A DNA stretch of 64,000 bases from Mesostigma viride (GCA_009746045.1 RPFO01000076.1:4041420-4105419); one strand, 5' to 3'; positions 1 through 13,300 are shown, numbered from the stretch's first letter. Notes: a model not told the origin generated them from the sequence alone. Numbers and translations: made by a program.

Positions 1-505
1 TGAGCTGACATGGGCCAGGATGGAGCACCTTGCAACACTCCTACGTCTGATGATGGCTAGCAGTGAGCTGACATGGGCCAGGATGGAGCACCTTGCAACA
101 CTCCTACGTCTGATGATGGCTAGCCGTGAGCTGACATGGGCCAGGATGGAGCACCTTGTACCACTCCTACGTCTGATGATGGCTAGCAGTGAGCTGACAT
201 GGGCCAGGATGGAGCACCTTGTACCACTCCTACGTCTGATGATGGCTAGCCGTGAGCTGACATGGGCCAGGATGGAGCACCTTGCAACACTCCTACGTCT
301 GATGATGGCTAGCAGTGAGCTGACATGGGCCAGGATGGAGCACCTTGTACCACTCCTACGTCTGATGATGGCTAGCCGTGAGCTGACATGGGCCAGGATG
401 GAGCACCTTGCAACACTCCTACGTCTGATGATGGCTAGCCGTGAGCTGACATGGGCCAGGATGGAGCACCTTGTACCACTCCTACGTCTGATGATGTCTA
501 GCCCT
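1..505. repeat. 63-bp minisatellite, about 8 copies
   Basis: Eight head-to-tail copies of a 63-bp unit; the first is cut by the window edge and the last decays near position 500. Because 63 is a multiple of 3 the array stays open and translates as a 21-residue repeat beginning MEHL. I read it as non-coding intron sequence upstream of the CHUP1-like exons. Units vary at two places (CAACA or TACCA; AGC or CGT before GAGCTGAC). Most units hold the donor-like hexamer GTGAGC. Confidence 0.85.
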
Positions 506-574
506 GCTTCAACCTCTGCGACGGTGCCAGGTGGCCTCAGGGCCTGTGCCATGGGCCAGCATCCCCTCATGGAT

Positions 575-716
575 AGTTATAAGTCCCTCCCTCATCGTAG
601 TTATAAATCCCCTCGTGGGCAGTTATAAATCCCTCCCTCATTATAGTTATAAATCCCTCCCTAATCATATTTATAAATCCCCTCGTGGATAGTTATAAAT
701 CCCTCCCTCATCGATA
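575..716. repeat. Short AT-rich tandem repeat (AGTTATAAATCCC family)
   Basis: Five to six imperfect copies of a roughly 22-27 bp unit with core AGTTATAAATCCC followed by a CT-rich spacer and TCAT or TCGT. No coding signal. It lies in the presumed intron before the first visible CHUP1-like exon. Confidence 0.75.
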
Positions 717-844
717 AAACCGACGTTTACGGCAGGGCTGATGCGTGGTGGTGGCTCGGGTCATCATGTCATCCGTGGGGCTCATCTGTCACCAGTGGGG
801 GACCTGGTTCGATGCGGCGCGCTCTCTTCTCCTGTATGGGCTTG

Positions 845-965
845 CGTTCTCCCCAGCCACACGTGGGTGCTCGCCTTCTCCCCAGCCACACGTGGATTCC
901 CGCCTTCTCCCCAGCCACACGCGGGTGCTCGCCTTCTCCCCAGCCACACGCGGGTGCTCGCGTGG
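845..965. repeat. 30-bp minisatellite (CCCCAGCCACACG family)
   Basis: Four to five tandem copies of about 30 bp, core CCCCAGCCACACGYGGGTGC. Long ORFs crossing it on both strands are repeat artefacts. The stretch from 965 to 1216 shows no further feature. Confidence 0.75.
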
Positions 966-1216
966 CTGCTCCCAGCAACCTTCTCCCCGCGAACGACACA
1001 CACGAAGGGACAATAGTACCAAGCAGCAAGCAGCCCTGTTGTGCTTCAATGCCTCTTGTGTCGCACGCTTGGTCAAACGTGGACGCCCCCCCATGCCCAC
1101 ATGCCTTCGTGCTCAGATGCCACACGTGTTTAAATGTGATGCCACATCATGCCCACATCACGCCCTTTACATGCGCACATCATGCCCTTTACATGCCCTT
1201 CACATGCCCACCGCAG

Positions 1217-1382
1217 GGGTCTCGGCGGCCCGCCTCAAAGGGCATCGCGGCGCAGGCGGCCGCGCTGCGAGCCAAGGCGCGGGAGGCCGCCGCGGCCGAG
1301 GGAGCCGCCGCTGCGGGAGGGGGAATGGTGTACGCGGAAGTCACGCGCATGCCTCGCACAGCGACAGGGGATGTGGCTACAG
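1217..1382 (+). CDS. CHUP1-like exon a (Ala-rich helical segment)
   Basis: Acceptor CCGCAG ends at 1216 and donor CAG/GTGGGC starts at 1383. The frame reads an Ala/Arg/Lys-rich helix (AAALRAKAREAAAAEG) and ends in phase 1, which fits the next exon. There is no long match to a named domain. It is supported mainly by splice sites, phase and absence of stops, so it is the least certain exon. Confidence 0.55.
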
Positions 1383-4300
1383 GTGGGCGCTGCTGCGTGC
1401 ATCGTGGGCGGTGACAGGGAGGTGGATTGTAGCCGTAGATTCTTGAGGGTTGTAAAAAGTGGAAGTGTGCAGGTTGTGATGTAGCCTGCCAGCACACACG
1501 ACAATGGCGTAAAGGGGGGGAAAGGCATATTGACCATGTTTGCGTGCCACCGGGGCTTCGCTCTACCTGCTGTGTCCATGGCTGTGGATAGACCAGGTTC
1601 TGTCGATGCCGCGCACAGGTGTGCCCACAGTTTTCCGGGTTATGGTGGTGGTTTTGCCACGGTAAGGCAAGAACAGGTGCATTGCGCAGGCAGCACAAAA
1701 AGGCTCGTGTGCGCTATCTCATGTCACGTTGGAGTGTCTACTAGGGGTGGGGAAGGGGGCATGCGTTACCATGCTTGGGGGTCTGCTGGGGCTATCTCGG
1801 AGTGATGTGAGCAGCGGCTATGCGCTGCTCCCAAGCATGATGCCTACTGTATGGCTGGCCCACAAAGTGGCTAGCGTTTAGCACCCTCACATTTTACAAG
1901 GAATCTTTTCATATCTGCCGTTTCTGCCACGGCAGTCACGACCAGCTCCTTCCTGTTACTTCCAGCACGACGAGCATGCAAGTCGGGCTGTTGTGTATTG
2001 TCACCCTGGGTGGCCCCCTGGCAGGCGCGCAGCTGGCACGGCCCAGCCTGCGGTCCCCAGCACATCACCACATTGCCCTGTCGACCCCGCACCTCTTCCG
2101 GACGTGCTTCCTTATGTGCTTGCTTATGCGCTGGCATGCTTGCTTGGGCGCTTGCTTGGGCGCCTGCCTGCTCTTGGTCTTGCTCCTGGCATTGCTCTTG
2201 TCATGCTCATGGTCTTGTTCCTATGGTTGCTCCTGCGCTTGCTCCTTTGCATCCCCATGCGCGTGCCCCTGCACAACCTGCAGGCGGGCCCATGCCAGAG
2301 CTGAACTCGCTGATCGCGGACGTGCTCGCAGGCAAGCTGGGCGTCAAGCCGGGCGCCGCGCCGGGGGCGCCCGCCGCACCCGGGAGCCCCCCTCCACCAC
2401 CGCCGCCACCTGGGGGACCTCGCTCTCCCCCGCCCCCCCAGGCCCACCCAAACCACCAGGCCCACCCAAACCTCCGGGCCCACCGGGCGCGCCAAAGCCA
2501 CCCCCGCCTCCTGGCGCACCGGGGGCGCCACCCCCACCAGGCGCGGGCGCCGCAAAGGGTGGTCTTACCCGCTCCCAGGACGTAAGTAAAGCAATTGCTT
2601 TGGATGTAAGCGGAGCAGTTGCTTTGGACAACAGCCTTTGGATGTAAGCGGAGCAGTTGCTTTGGACAACAGCCTTGGGACGTAAGCGGAGCAGTTGCTT
2701 TGGACAACAGCCTTTGGACGTAAGCGGAGCAGTTGCTTTGGACAACAACCTTTGGCCATAAGTGGAGCGGTTGCTTTGGACAACAGTCTTTGGACTTAGT
2801 GGAGCAGTTGCTTTGGACAACAGCCTTTGGACCTAAGCGGAGCAGTTGCTTTGGACAACAGCCTTTGGACGGAAGCAGAGCATTGGCTTTGGACAACAGC
2901 CTTTGGACGTAAGCGGAGCATTGGCTTTTGACAACAGCCTGTTGGGCAACAGTCGTGACATGGAAACAGGATGTCTTTCTCATTTATGCCAGCAAACAAG
3001 TCTGCACCCCGCCAGGGTTTGCTTTTATCCCGGCTCTTGCATGCGAATAGCAAGGCCTTGCATTCACTTCAACCACGTACCCGGTGCCATACACTCGGGC
3101 CGTAGCCAAGGGAAGATTACGTAGCTTTCAGTCCAGTTGAGTATGGGGTGCTCCTGGCGAGAACTAGCCAAGAACCAGGGCGGCAGGGCCCATGCTGCCG
3201 ACATCCCCGCCAGCATTACTGCCTGTTTTTACCTGTGGATGTCCGGTTACCCCTGCTCACCCTTTCATCATTCTCCCCCCCCTTAACACAACAGGTCCCC
3301 ATGCCCCCACTGGTCCCCCCCCACCGTCTCCCCCTCGTTTGTGCGCGCTGGTCCCCACGCCCCCTCCATATTCCCACCACTCCCATCACCATCTGACCAT
3401 GCCCCCACTGCCCCCACCGCCATCTCTCCTTCACCCAATGTGCAGCTGCTGGAGGCGTACCGCATGGTCAACAACCCCGGCCGCCCCGTGGGCACCACCA
3501 AGAAGGTCATGAAGCTTGTCCCGGCCGGCGAGGCAGGCGCCGAGGGGGCCGCCGAGGGCCAGGAGGTACGCCCCTGCTGTCGCACGCGCGGTCAGCAACG
3601 ACAAACTCAATGGGTGGAAGGTTTCAAAATATGGCATGGGTGCAGCGGGCACATGCTGGTGGCGTTTTTCTTGGGGGGGATACTTTGGGGGGGACAGCAT
3701 TCTCCTGCTCGATCTGTGCCGCCCATGACTGTCCCAAACGGGGTGCTTTTCTTTAGTTGTTCTTGATCGGATGCCACCGCTGCCGCAAGTATGCAGGCAT
3801 GGGGTGGCACGCAACAGTATTGGCCGATGGCGCACTGGTATCTGCAGAGAAGCTGAAGCTGTTTTAACCTCGTTGTTCCTGTTTCACGGTGCCTCTGGTG
3901 CATGTAACACCTGAGGTTTGCGCTCACCATAGCCTGCCGCTCACTCAAGATTGGCGCACACATGCGGTTCACCACAGCTTGCGTATTCTAGCAGCGGAGC
4001 GTGTCCACATTTGGCTTCTAGAAGGCAGGGACACGTCAGGAAACCCTTAAGCTTACTGAAGGCTGCGTCCCATGGGATGTGTGGGTAGTAAACAGGGTGA
4101 ATAGGGTAGTAAATAGGGTGAATAGGGTAGTAAATAGGGCAAATAGGATAGTAAATAATGTGAATAGGGTAGTAAGTAGGACGAATAGGGTAGTAAATAG
4201 GGTGAATAGGGCAGTAAGTAGGGCGAATAGGGTAGTAAATAATGTGAATAGGGTAGTAAGTAGGGTGAATAGGGTAGTAAGTAGGGTGAATAGGGTAGTA

Positions 4301-7300
4301 AGTAGGGTGAATAGAGTAAGGATCGGTGAGGGGGTTTGAGGCACGTATGGAAAAGGTTGTGGACGCGGATACGTGAACTGGCACGGCCAGTAAAAGGCCC
4401 TCCTACTGGTTAAAGAACAAGCTTTCTGTAGCGGCCCATGTCCTGCAGACAAAAGGCAAATGTGTGGTTTTAGCTTGCCACATCTGGGATGCCAAGTGAG
4501 CGCAGGCAAAAGTGGGCAACCCCCGCTCTATTCACCCGGGCGGACGGCTTTGGTTTACAAACAAGGCTCCCTTTTCTGCCCGCGACGTGCATCGCTCATG
4601 CATGGCGTGCCTGCCTAAGCTCAGTGCCCCTCTTTCCCTGCACGTGCGACCCAACCCTTGTGCGGCCAATCTGTGCCCCTGCCAACGCCTCGTGCGAACC
4701 CACACTCGTGCCCTCACCGCGCGCTGGTGCCTGCCAGGGCGAAGGCGCGCCGGCCGCGGCCGCCGCTGCGGAGCCGGTGGACCTTCAGAAGGAGCTCATG
4801 AAGCAGCTGGGCGCCAACAGCGCATACATGAAGGTGAGGCGTGGCAGCGTGTATGAAGCAGCTGGGCGCCCACAGCGCGCACATGAAGGTCAGGGGTGGC
4901 AGCGGGTATGAAGCAGCTGGGCGCCCACAGCGCGCACATGAAGGTCAGGGGTGGCAGCGTGTATGAAGCAGCTGGGCGCCCACAGCGCGCACATGAAGGT
5001 CAGGGGTGGCAGCGTGTATGAAGCAGCTGGGCGCCCACAGCGCGCACATGAAGGTCAGGGGTGGCAGCGTGTATGAAGCAGCTGGGCGCCCACAGCGTGC
5101 ACATGAAGGTGAGGGGTGGCAGCGTGTATGAAGCAGCTGGGCGCCCACAGCGCGCACATGAAGGTGAGGGGTGGCAGCGTGTATGAAGCAGCTGGGCGCC
5201 CACAGCGCGCACATGAAGGTCAGGGGTGGCAGCGTGTATGAAGCAGCTGGGCGCCCACAGCGCGCACATGAAGGTGAGGGGTGGCAGCGTGTATGAAGCA
5301 GCTGGGCGCCCACAGCGTGCACATGAAGGTCAGGGGTGGCAGCGGGTATGAAGCAGCTGGGCGCCCACAGCGCGCACATGAAGGTGAGGCGTGGCAGCGG
5401 GTATGAAGCAGCTGGGCGCCCACAGCGCGCACATGAAGGTGAGGGGTGGCAGCGTGTATGAAGCAGCTGGGCGCCCACAGCGTGCACATGAAGGTCAGGG
5501 GTGGCAGCTTGTATGAAGCAGCTGGGCGCCCACAGCGCGCACATGAAGGTGAGGGGTGGCAGCGTGTATGAAGCAGCTGGGCGCCCACAGCGTGCACATG
5601 AAGGTCAGGGGTGGCAGCGTGTATGAAGCAGCTGGGCGCCCACAGCGCGCACATGAAGGTGAGGGGTGGCAGCGTGTATGAAGCAGCTGGGCGCCCACAG
5701 CGTGCACATGAAGGTGAGGGGTGGCAGCGTGTATGAAGCAGCTGGGCGCCCACAGCGTGCACATGAAGGTCAGGGGTGGCAGCTTGTATGAAGCAGCTGG
5801 GCGCCCACAGCGCGCACATGAAGGCGAGGGGTGGCAGCGTGTATGAAGCAGCTGGGCGCCCACAGCGCGCACATGAAGGTCAGGGGTGGCAGCGTGTATG
5901 AAGCAGCTGGGCGCCCACAGCGTGCACATGAAGGTCAGGGGTGGCAGCGTGTATGAAGCAGCTGGGCGCCCACAGCGCGCACATGAAGGTGAGGGGTGGC
6001 AGCGTGTATGAAGCAGCTGGGCGCCCACAGCGTGCACATGAGGGTGAGGGGTGGCAGCGTGTATGAAGCAGCTGGGCGCCCACAGCGCGCACATGAAGGT
6101 GAGGGGTGGCAGCATGTATGAAGCAGCTGGGCGCCCACAGCGCGCACATGAAGGTGAGGGGTAGCACAGGCACTTCCCCCCGTTCCTGTCCCGACCCCCT
6201 GCTGTCCATGATGGTACTAGGGGGGACGTGATGGGGGGACGTGATGGGGGAGTGTACATGTGATGGAACGCCGTGGCAGGCTCGTGCTCGTGCTGGGTGG
6301 GTTCTGAACGGTACGCCGTGTAAGGAGGCACAAGGTGCTACAATAACGTGCACGGTAACGCCCCCTCTCCCATGCGTGCCCATGCTCCCACGCGTGCCTT
6401 GTCGTATACCCTTGCCCACCCCATGATCGCCCTGTGTCCAGAACGTGCAAGAGGACATTGAGCGCTACGGCGCGCGCATCAACCAGCTCGCACAGGCCGT
6501 GCGGATCGTGTACCCGGGCTCCATGGACGAGGTGCGCGACGCGCCGAAACCAGCATTTTCACAATCCAACCCCGTGACGTGTTGCAGGCATAGTGCGCGA
6601 CTCGCCTGAACGCTTGGCAGGCATAGTGCGCGACTCGCATGAACGCTTTGCAGGCATAGTGCGCGACTCGCCTGAACGCTTGGCAGGCATAGTGCGCGAC
6701 TCGCATAATCACATTGCAGGCATAACGCACTGCAGGCATGAGACGGGGAGGTTGTACATCTTCCACAGAGGGGGGGGGGGGGGGAAGGGCCAGCTTATTG
6801 GTGCCACGTTAAGCCTGGACTCCGCCCCCATGGTTTTCTAATGGCTTGCTGGGAACCCTCGGCCTACGATGCAGGCTGAACACCTTAAACGCTTCACCCT
6901 GGGCCCCCGCGACTTGAGCTGTCCGATGGCTTGCTGTACTAAGTAGGCCTAGGCAGCTCGTGCCTTAACTCGTCGTCTGTCCCAACTCAGTCCTCACAGG
7001 AGGACTGAGTTGACAATTTTCAACCGCGTGTAGCGACTAGGTGGGGGGTCCATCCCAAATGTTTTGATGTGGATCTGGGGTGTACTAGATGTCATTTTGT
7101 TGGCAAAAATACTGCATATGTGAAAACTTGACCCGAACACCTGAAAATTACACGGACGTTGGGCACCCCTCGCGAATTCGCATTTTTCGGGATAAGAACG
7201 AGTGGGAAAAATTCAATCAAATCCTGGTGCATGAAGAAAAAATATAGGCATGTAAACAATGTAGTTCTTGAAACGTGGCAAAAAACTGGGCTCGATTTGG

Positions 7301-10300
7301 CCACTGCAACTGCCTGAAACAATTAAAAAACTCTCAGTCCTCAGGAGAGGAATGGGGCTTTTGCTAACTTTGCTAGCATGTAAGTGCGGTCATACTACAC
7401 ATCACCGTGGCCACCAACCATCCCAATCAACTCATTTCCCTTCAAGCATTACAGGACAACACACTTGCATCATCATACTTCAGGTATATCATACCTTATC
7501 ATGTAGTGAGAGCCTATGCATGCATGTAGGGAATGGGCTTGGATACCTACCAACAAAGGGTTATGTTGTAAGTGTCAACCACCAATATAATGGGTAGGTT
7601 AAGCATATTTCAATTGTTTCTAACAACAATAGATATGGCTATAACTGTTTTGCCTTGCCATGATGTGGCCAACATAGTTGCTGGCACATGATGGCAGTGG
7701 TTTGTCACCAAGACTTTTCACTCACCCGTAAAAGCTTGAATGCACCCTTGACGCAGCCCGTGGCCACACAATCATGCAGTATGAACGTAGCAAAAGAATA
7801 AATAACATCTATGAAGGTGTTTAAACCTGCACAGCTCCTAAAACCCTGCACAACTACACTGGGTTAAGGCAAATGCCTGCTAACATCATCTGAAAAGGGG
7901 GTTTTAGAGAGGGGCAGGCAACGGTCAAGAAACAGCATCAAGACCTGAACCTGACAACGCCTCGCAAGCTTAAACTCATGTACGAACATCAAGAAACGAA
8001 GATGCAACGATTATCCGGCTTTACCTGGCACGGCCGGCGTTACCTTGGCCCAGGCGGTGCCCGCAAAAGTGGCACTTTGCGGCACATAGACCATGACGTG
8101 ACAGAATGGTCGAAATCATCAAATCTATACTGTCACTCAATTTATTCTAATACAATGCATGTTAAAATGTAGAAAGAAACCTATCAGCCATTGAAATTGC
8201 GCCGGAAAGCAAGCGCAGTCATCGATTCCGTCGACCTGCCTTATCGCAGTTTTTTCCAGCAAGAACAGTGCCGACACCGGGTAAATCGCATCCCCGCGAG
8301 CTAAAAATTGATTTATATCATCTTTAGGGCATGTTAAATCTATTTCCTGAGTTTGGACAGCTAACTCGTCCGCAAACGTAAACTGCATGCATGGGCGCGA
8401 GCCGCCATGGCTAGGTCGTGCATTTCCGGAACTCGCGTTTCACGTGGAAAAGTACCCTTACCACCTGTACTTTGACCGCACAGTTAGCCGCGCATACCAA
8501 ATCCAAAAAAATCCTAAAAATATGTCCAAGAAAGATCTTTTCACGTAGTATTTGAATAAATTTTGAGGGAATTTTTTTTGTCAAACATTCTGACCGGGGC
8601 GAATTTTCTACGAAACCCAAAAACTCGGTCCTCTAGAGAGGACTGAGTTCAACTCAGTCCTCCGTAGAGGACCAGGGACAGACGACGAGTTAAGCCCTAA
8701 GTTTCACTTTTGCATAGCCTCCACTGTGTAGAGCCGTCATCAGCACTGCGACAGGAATGGGACAGCTGCGTTCTTGCCCAGGAATGGGACTCTCTGCAGG
8801 GAGCCTGGGCCAACGCTGATGTCCCTGGGTGCTTGGGAACGGGCGGACAGATCAAGGCATGCCCAGTGATGACATGCACTTTTTTGCCAGGTGTGCGTGT
8901 GGGTGAAGTGCACGTGAGAAGTTGCTGGTTGTGTCACCTGGGTGTGTCATGCGGTCAGCTGGTTTCGCTCGCGAACATAGCAGCAGGCCATGGGTACCAG
9001 AGGTTTGGCTGCCGGGACTGCGAACGGCAGCCGCCTCTTGTTGGCAAACCTTGCCCCGCGGCTGCGCATCCCAGTGCAAGTCAAGCCAGTATGCGTATCC
9101 ACTATGCATCTACCTAGTATGCATATCCATCCTCAGATGCCTGCTGGAGTCACGTTCCACTACTTGCAAATTATATCAACCCGGCATGCTTATCTTCGGG
9201 CAGTTGGACGCACGTGCAGGCTGATGCCCTGGCATTTGTTTGAGCACCTGGACGGCGACACCATACAACAACATTTCACTTGCATACAAAAACATTTCAG
9301 TTCGTAGAGAAACGTTTCATTTGCGTACATAAACGTTTCATTTGCAGGATTTGTAAAGTTGTCAGCAATTCCGGTTGCACTCATCTTCTATAGTTTGCAG
9401 CCATCTCCATTCTGTGAAGTTATCCGTGGGAAGGTGAATCTCTAACGCTGCACCTGGTTAGAACATTGCGGCTGCTAAAACGAAACATTTACTGCGGCGC
9501 TGATTGCCTGCATGTGCTGACTGCCTGCATGCGCTGATGGCCTGCATGCGTGCCAATGGTGGCATGGACTGCGTGGTACCCGCGCTCCCCTGCTGTGCGT
9601 GTTGCTGCCTGCGCTGGCGCTGTGCCTGTGCCTCCCCTTCGTGACAGTTGCAAGTGTTTGTGGCGGCGGTGGAGGAGCAACTGGCGGTGCTCAGCGACGA
9701 GGGTGCGGTGCTCAAGGCGTTCGACTGGCCTGAGAGCAAGGTATGTCCCGCGACTATGTTACCACTTCATTATTATTAGATGACATTATTGCAGTACACA
9801 GCATCTACGATACGGTCATTTGATTATACTACAGTACTATGGAATAGTATATATTGTGGGTAGGGTAGGGTACACTGTATGGGGCGCGGGATGCTCCAGG
9901 CATCTGCTGTATGTGTGAAGAGCGCTGGTGTTTCAGGGAATCGGACCGGCTCCTGGGATTATCTTACAATGACTCATCATTATAGAGTGGAGGGCAGGTT
10001 TTTTCCCGAAGTTGAGAAGCAACATGCTCCATCGTTCTCGCCGCATTTTTAGATCAAAGTTCTGGCTCCAGATATCATCTAGAACCATGATGTGCTGTGC
10101 ATTATGGATTCACACATGACAGGCACGGCTTCCTTACAATGGGCTCGCCAGCCTGGACGCTGGACGCTGGACGGTGACAGGCGGCTCTACCAAGTGACCC
10201 TACCGGCTTACTGGAGCTTGGACACTAGCTAGGCAGTTCACTTTATCTGGCAAGGCAGGCATGCTTTCCTGGCAAGTCGCAGGCATGTGTTGATGCCAGT

Positions 10301-13300
10301 CATGCATGGAGTGTGTGCGCTAGCACACACCCCCACCATCTCACTCTGCTCCAGCCCTCTCCTTGTTGCGCCGGGGGCTACACAAACAGTTTTGGACTTT
10401 CCTTTTGTCCTTGCCTGTCCCGTGCACGTAGTTTTTCTCATAGACTTTTAGTCCCATTTCTCTTTGTTAGGAGTTCTCACGTGCGCCCGCACATGCTCAT
10501 GCACTTGCACACACACACGCACACGAACACACAGATACACACGAGCACACACATACACGCACAAAAACAAACAGATATGCGCGCATGCCACACCACACAC
10601 ACACACACACACATCTCCACACCTCCTGAGGTCCCTTGTTTGCAATTGTGGCGGCTCCTCCCCCGATTCGTGCGCCTGCTGCCCACCGGCGCCCGGCGGT
10701 GGCCGCTCCTCCCCCTCTCGTGCCTTCTGCTGACTCCTGGTCCCTCCCCTTCTCGCCCCCCTCTCCCCCTCTTCTTCCCCCCCCCCCCCCCCCGCCCCCC
10801 CCCTTCTTCTCCCCATCCCTCTCCCATTTCTCCCCCCCCAGATGGACTGCATGCGCGAGGCGAGCACGCAGTACAGTGAGCTCCTTCGCTACGACGGCGA
10901 GATGAAGTCAGCAGTGGACGACGGCTACTGCAAGGGCTTGTCCGCGCGCGACGCGTTCGCCTTCATGACGCGCTCGTTCGAGAAGATGGAGAAGTTTGTG
11001 GAGGTGCTCATCCGCGATAAGGTGCGTTGGAGCAGTGTGGCAATGGGCTCATCCGCGACAAGGTGCGTGAGAGCAGTGTGGCAAGGGGCCCACCCTCGGG
11101 ACAATGTGTTTCGCTGGAACAGCGAATCCCAAGCCCCTTTCACAAGGGGTTAATTTTTTAAAGAGGTAGGGGAGAAGTTTGTGGAGGTGCTACCCCGTGA
11201 TAACTTGCGAACGTGACATGGTGCAGAGTGGGAATGTGCTGGTGCGGGACAAGGTGCGTGGGAGCAGTGAAGAGAAGGTGCTGGTCTGGGACAAGGGGCT
11301 TGACACATTCCTCACCTACATGGGCCCGAGGAGGGGCGCACGCGTATGCGCGCGCACATGCCGGCACACACATATCCGCGATTGAGGCTGCGAAGCTGGC
11401 TGCAAAATAACAGTGTGCGAGCAAACGTGGGTGTTGCGTTTCGGCTGATCGTCGATGTCTTGTCATAGCCGCAGAGACAGGCGTCCTGTCAGCACTCATA
11501 TTAATGGCTCTTGACCTCACTGCGTTTGTCAATGCCTGTGGCTGCGCCGCTGCTGCCATGCTGTGTTGTGTGCCTGCTGTGGCGTGCCTTTTTTGTGACA
11601 TGGCTTCCTGGATGTGCCGTGATGTGCTGGGGCGTGACTTCCTGTAACTTGCTGTCACATGCCTTGCTGTACTGTGACTTGCTGTGACATGCCTGTGCTG
11701 TTATTCGAATTGTTGTGAATGGCTGTCGTGCCGCTTGCGGTGGCATGTGCCAGGACTCGCTGAACAAAAGGTACAAGGAGCAGGGCATCCCCTGGAGCTG
11801 GAAGAAGGTTGACAAGCTCAAACAGGACTCCACACTGCTCGCGCAGACGTACATGACTAAGGCGCTGGCGGAGGCCGAGCGTGAGTTGGGCGGGGGGGGC
11901 TGTTTTGCGCCGACAGGGGTTCCTTAGCCGCCTGTATCACCTTTGCGATAATCGGGGTGGGGGGGCAGGGAGGGGAGGCAGTGCAAAGAGGCAGGACGGG
12001 GGAAGGGAAGGGGGAGGGGAGGGGGGGGGAGGGGAGGGGGAGGGGAGGGGAGGGGGAGGGGAGGGGGAGGGGGGGGGAGGGGGAGGGGGAGGGGGAGGGG
12101 GAGGGGGAGGGGGGGGGGAGGGGGAGGGGGAGGGGGGGGGAGGGGAGGGGGAGGGGGAGGGGAAGGACTGTAGGACTTGTGGGAAGCAAGCGTTTTACTC
12201 AGCAAGCGTTTTACTTAGCAAGTGTTTTACTTCCTTTTACCCAGCATAACCAGGGGCCATGCATAACATACAATGCATGCACGTAGGTCCAACGATGAGC
12301 ATGTCCCCCTCGTCTCCGCCAGGTTCCTTCCAGCCCAAATGGCGCAAGGGTTCAAACACACACAGTCAGGCCCCTGAGCAATAGAGTAGGCATTAGATGA
12401 GGCCTTGGCTGGGCACCTGAGCACTCGCGTGGATAAGAGCACAAGCAATATTTGTGGCGCGTGCGCCTGTCTGCAGCACCTATATGAGGCATCAGCTTGT
12501 TGAGGAAGCAGCTGGGGACAGGGGCTGGGCATGAGCAGCAGCAATCGCTTGATGAACCGATATGGAGCCCAAGTAGCTCGAGCCTGTTTCACCATAAGCA
12601 GCACGCTTTAACGTTAGCCGTGATACCATTTCGTGAAGGTGGACGGAAATGGAATGGAGTTGGAACGTGTAGCTTGTGATACCAAGGTTTGGTTGTGTGG
12701 CAAACGTACATGGTCACGAATGCATGACACATTGAGACAACGGACTGCAAGCAGCGCGGTGCGGTGACCCCCGCGTGTAGCAGCGCATTTCATGACTCCG
12801 TTGTTAGCATCTCCCTAGCAGCAGTTGAACCTTCAAATAGGTGCTATTGAGGGAGGCTGTAAAGATTTGCCTCTCGGATCTTATTGTTTGTTGGGATCTC
12901 ATTTCTTTTCTCGGCTTGTGAGTTCTTGTGTCTGTGCTGGGCCAGTCAGCCTATTCGACATTCTTGCAGCCTGCCCAGATTGTTGCCATGTATTGGAGGA
13001 TCTGCTCTCTGAATGAAATGGACTAGGGTTAGTTCGTCATCTGCACAGGAAATACTTTGCTCATTCGCAGCTTATCTTGACGAATACGGCTCGTCATGCT
13101 GGTCACAAAAATGGGGAAAACTTTGTGCCTTTTGGCCTCGTATCTGTGGGTATGTGCGTGCTGCTGCAGGGCTGCAAGACTTGGGCGGCACCAACCTGAA
13201 CAGCGCCAAGACTGTGCTCGTCACCACCATCAAGTTTATCTTCAAGGTTCACCAGTTTGCTGGAGGCTTCGATGAAGTTTGCGGTGATCTGTTCAGTATG

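Noticed and set aside
20-628. 202-codon ORF over the 63-bp repeat
   Set aside because: Open only because the unit length is divisible by three; no start context, splice support or homology.
4798-6165. CRISPR-like repeat array
   Set aside because: Units are contiguous with no unique spacers, the unit derives from a spliced exon, and the genome is eukaryotic.
4945-6331. Several overlapping minus-strand ORFs of about 200-280 codons
   Set aside because: They are the 55-bp array read in different frames; the true signal is the plus-strand exon-intron boundary.
7000-8650. Horizontally acquired AT-rich gene in the CHUP1-like intron
   Set aside because: No coding signal; TIRs and TTAA at both edges explain the composition change as a transposon.
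10448-10880. ORFs across the CA/pyrimidine-rich tract
   Set aside because: Low-complexity translations of a microsatellite and the polypyrimidine tract before an acceptor.
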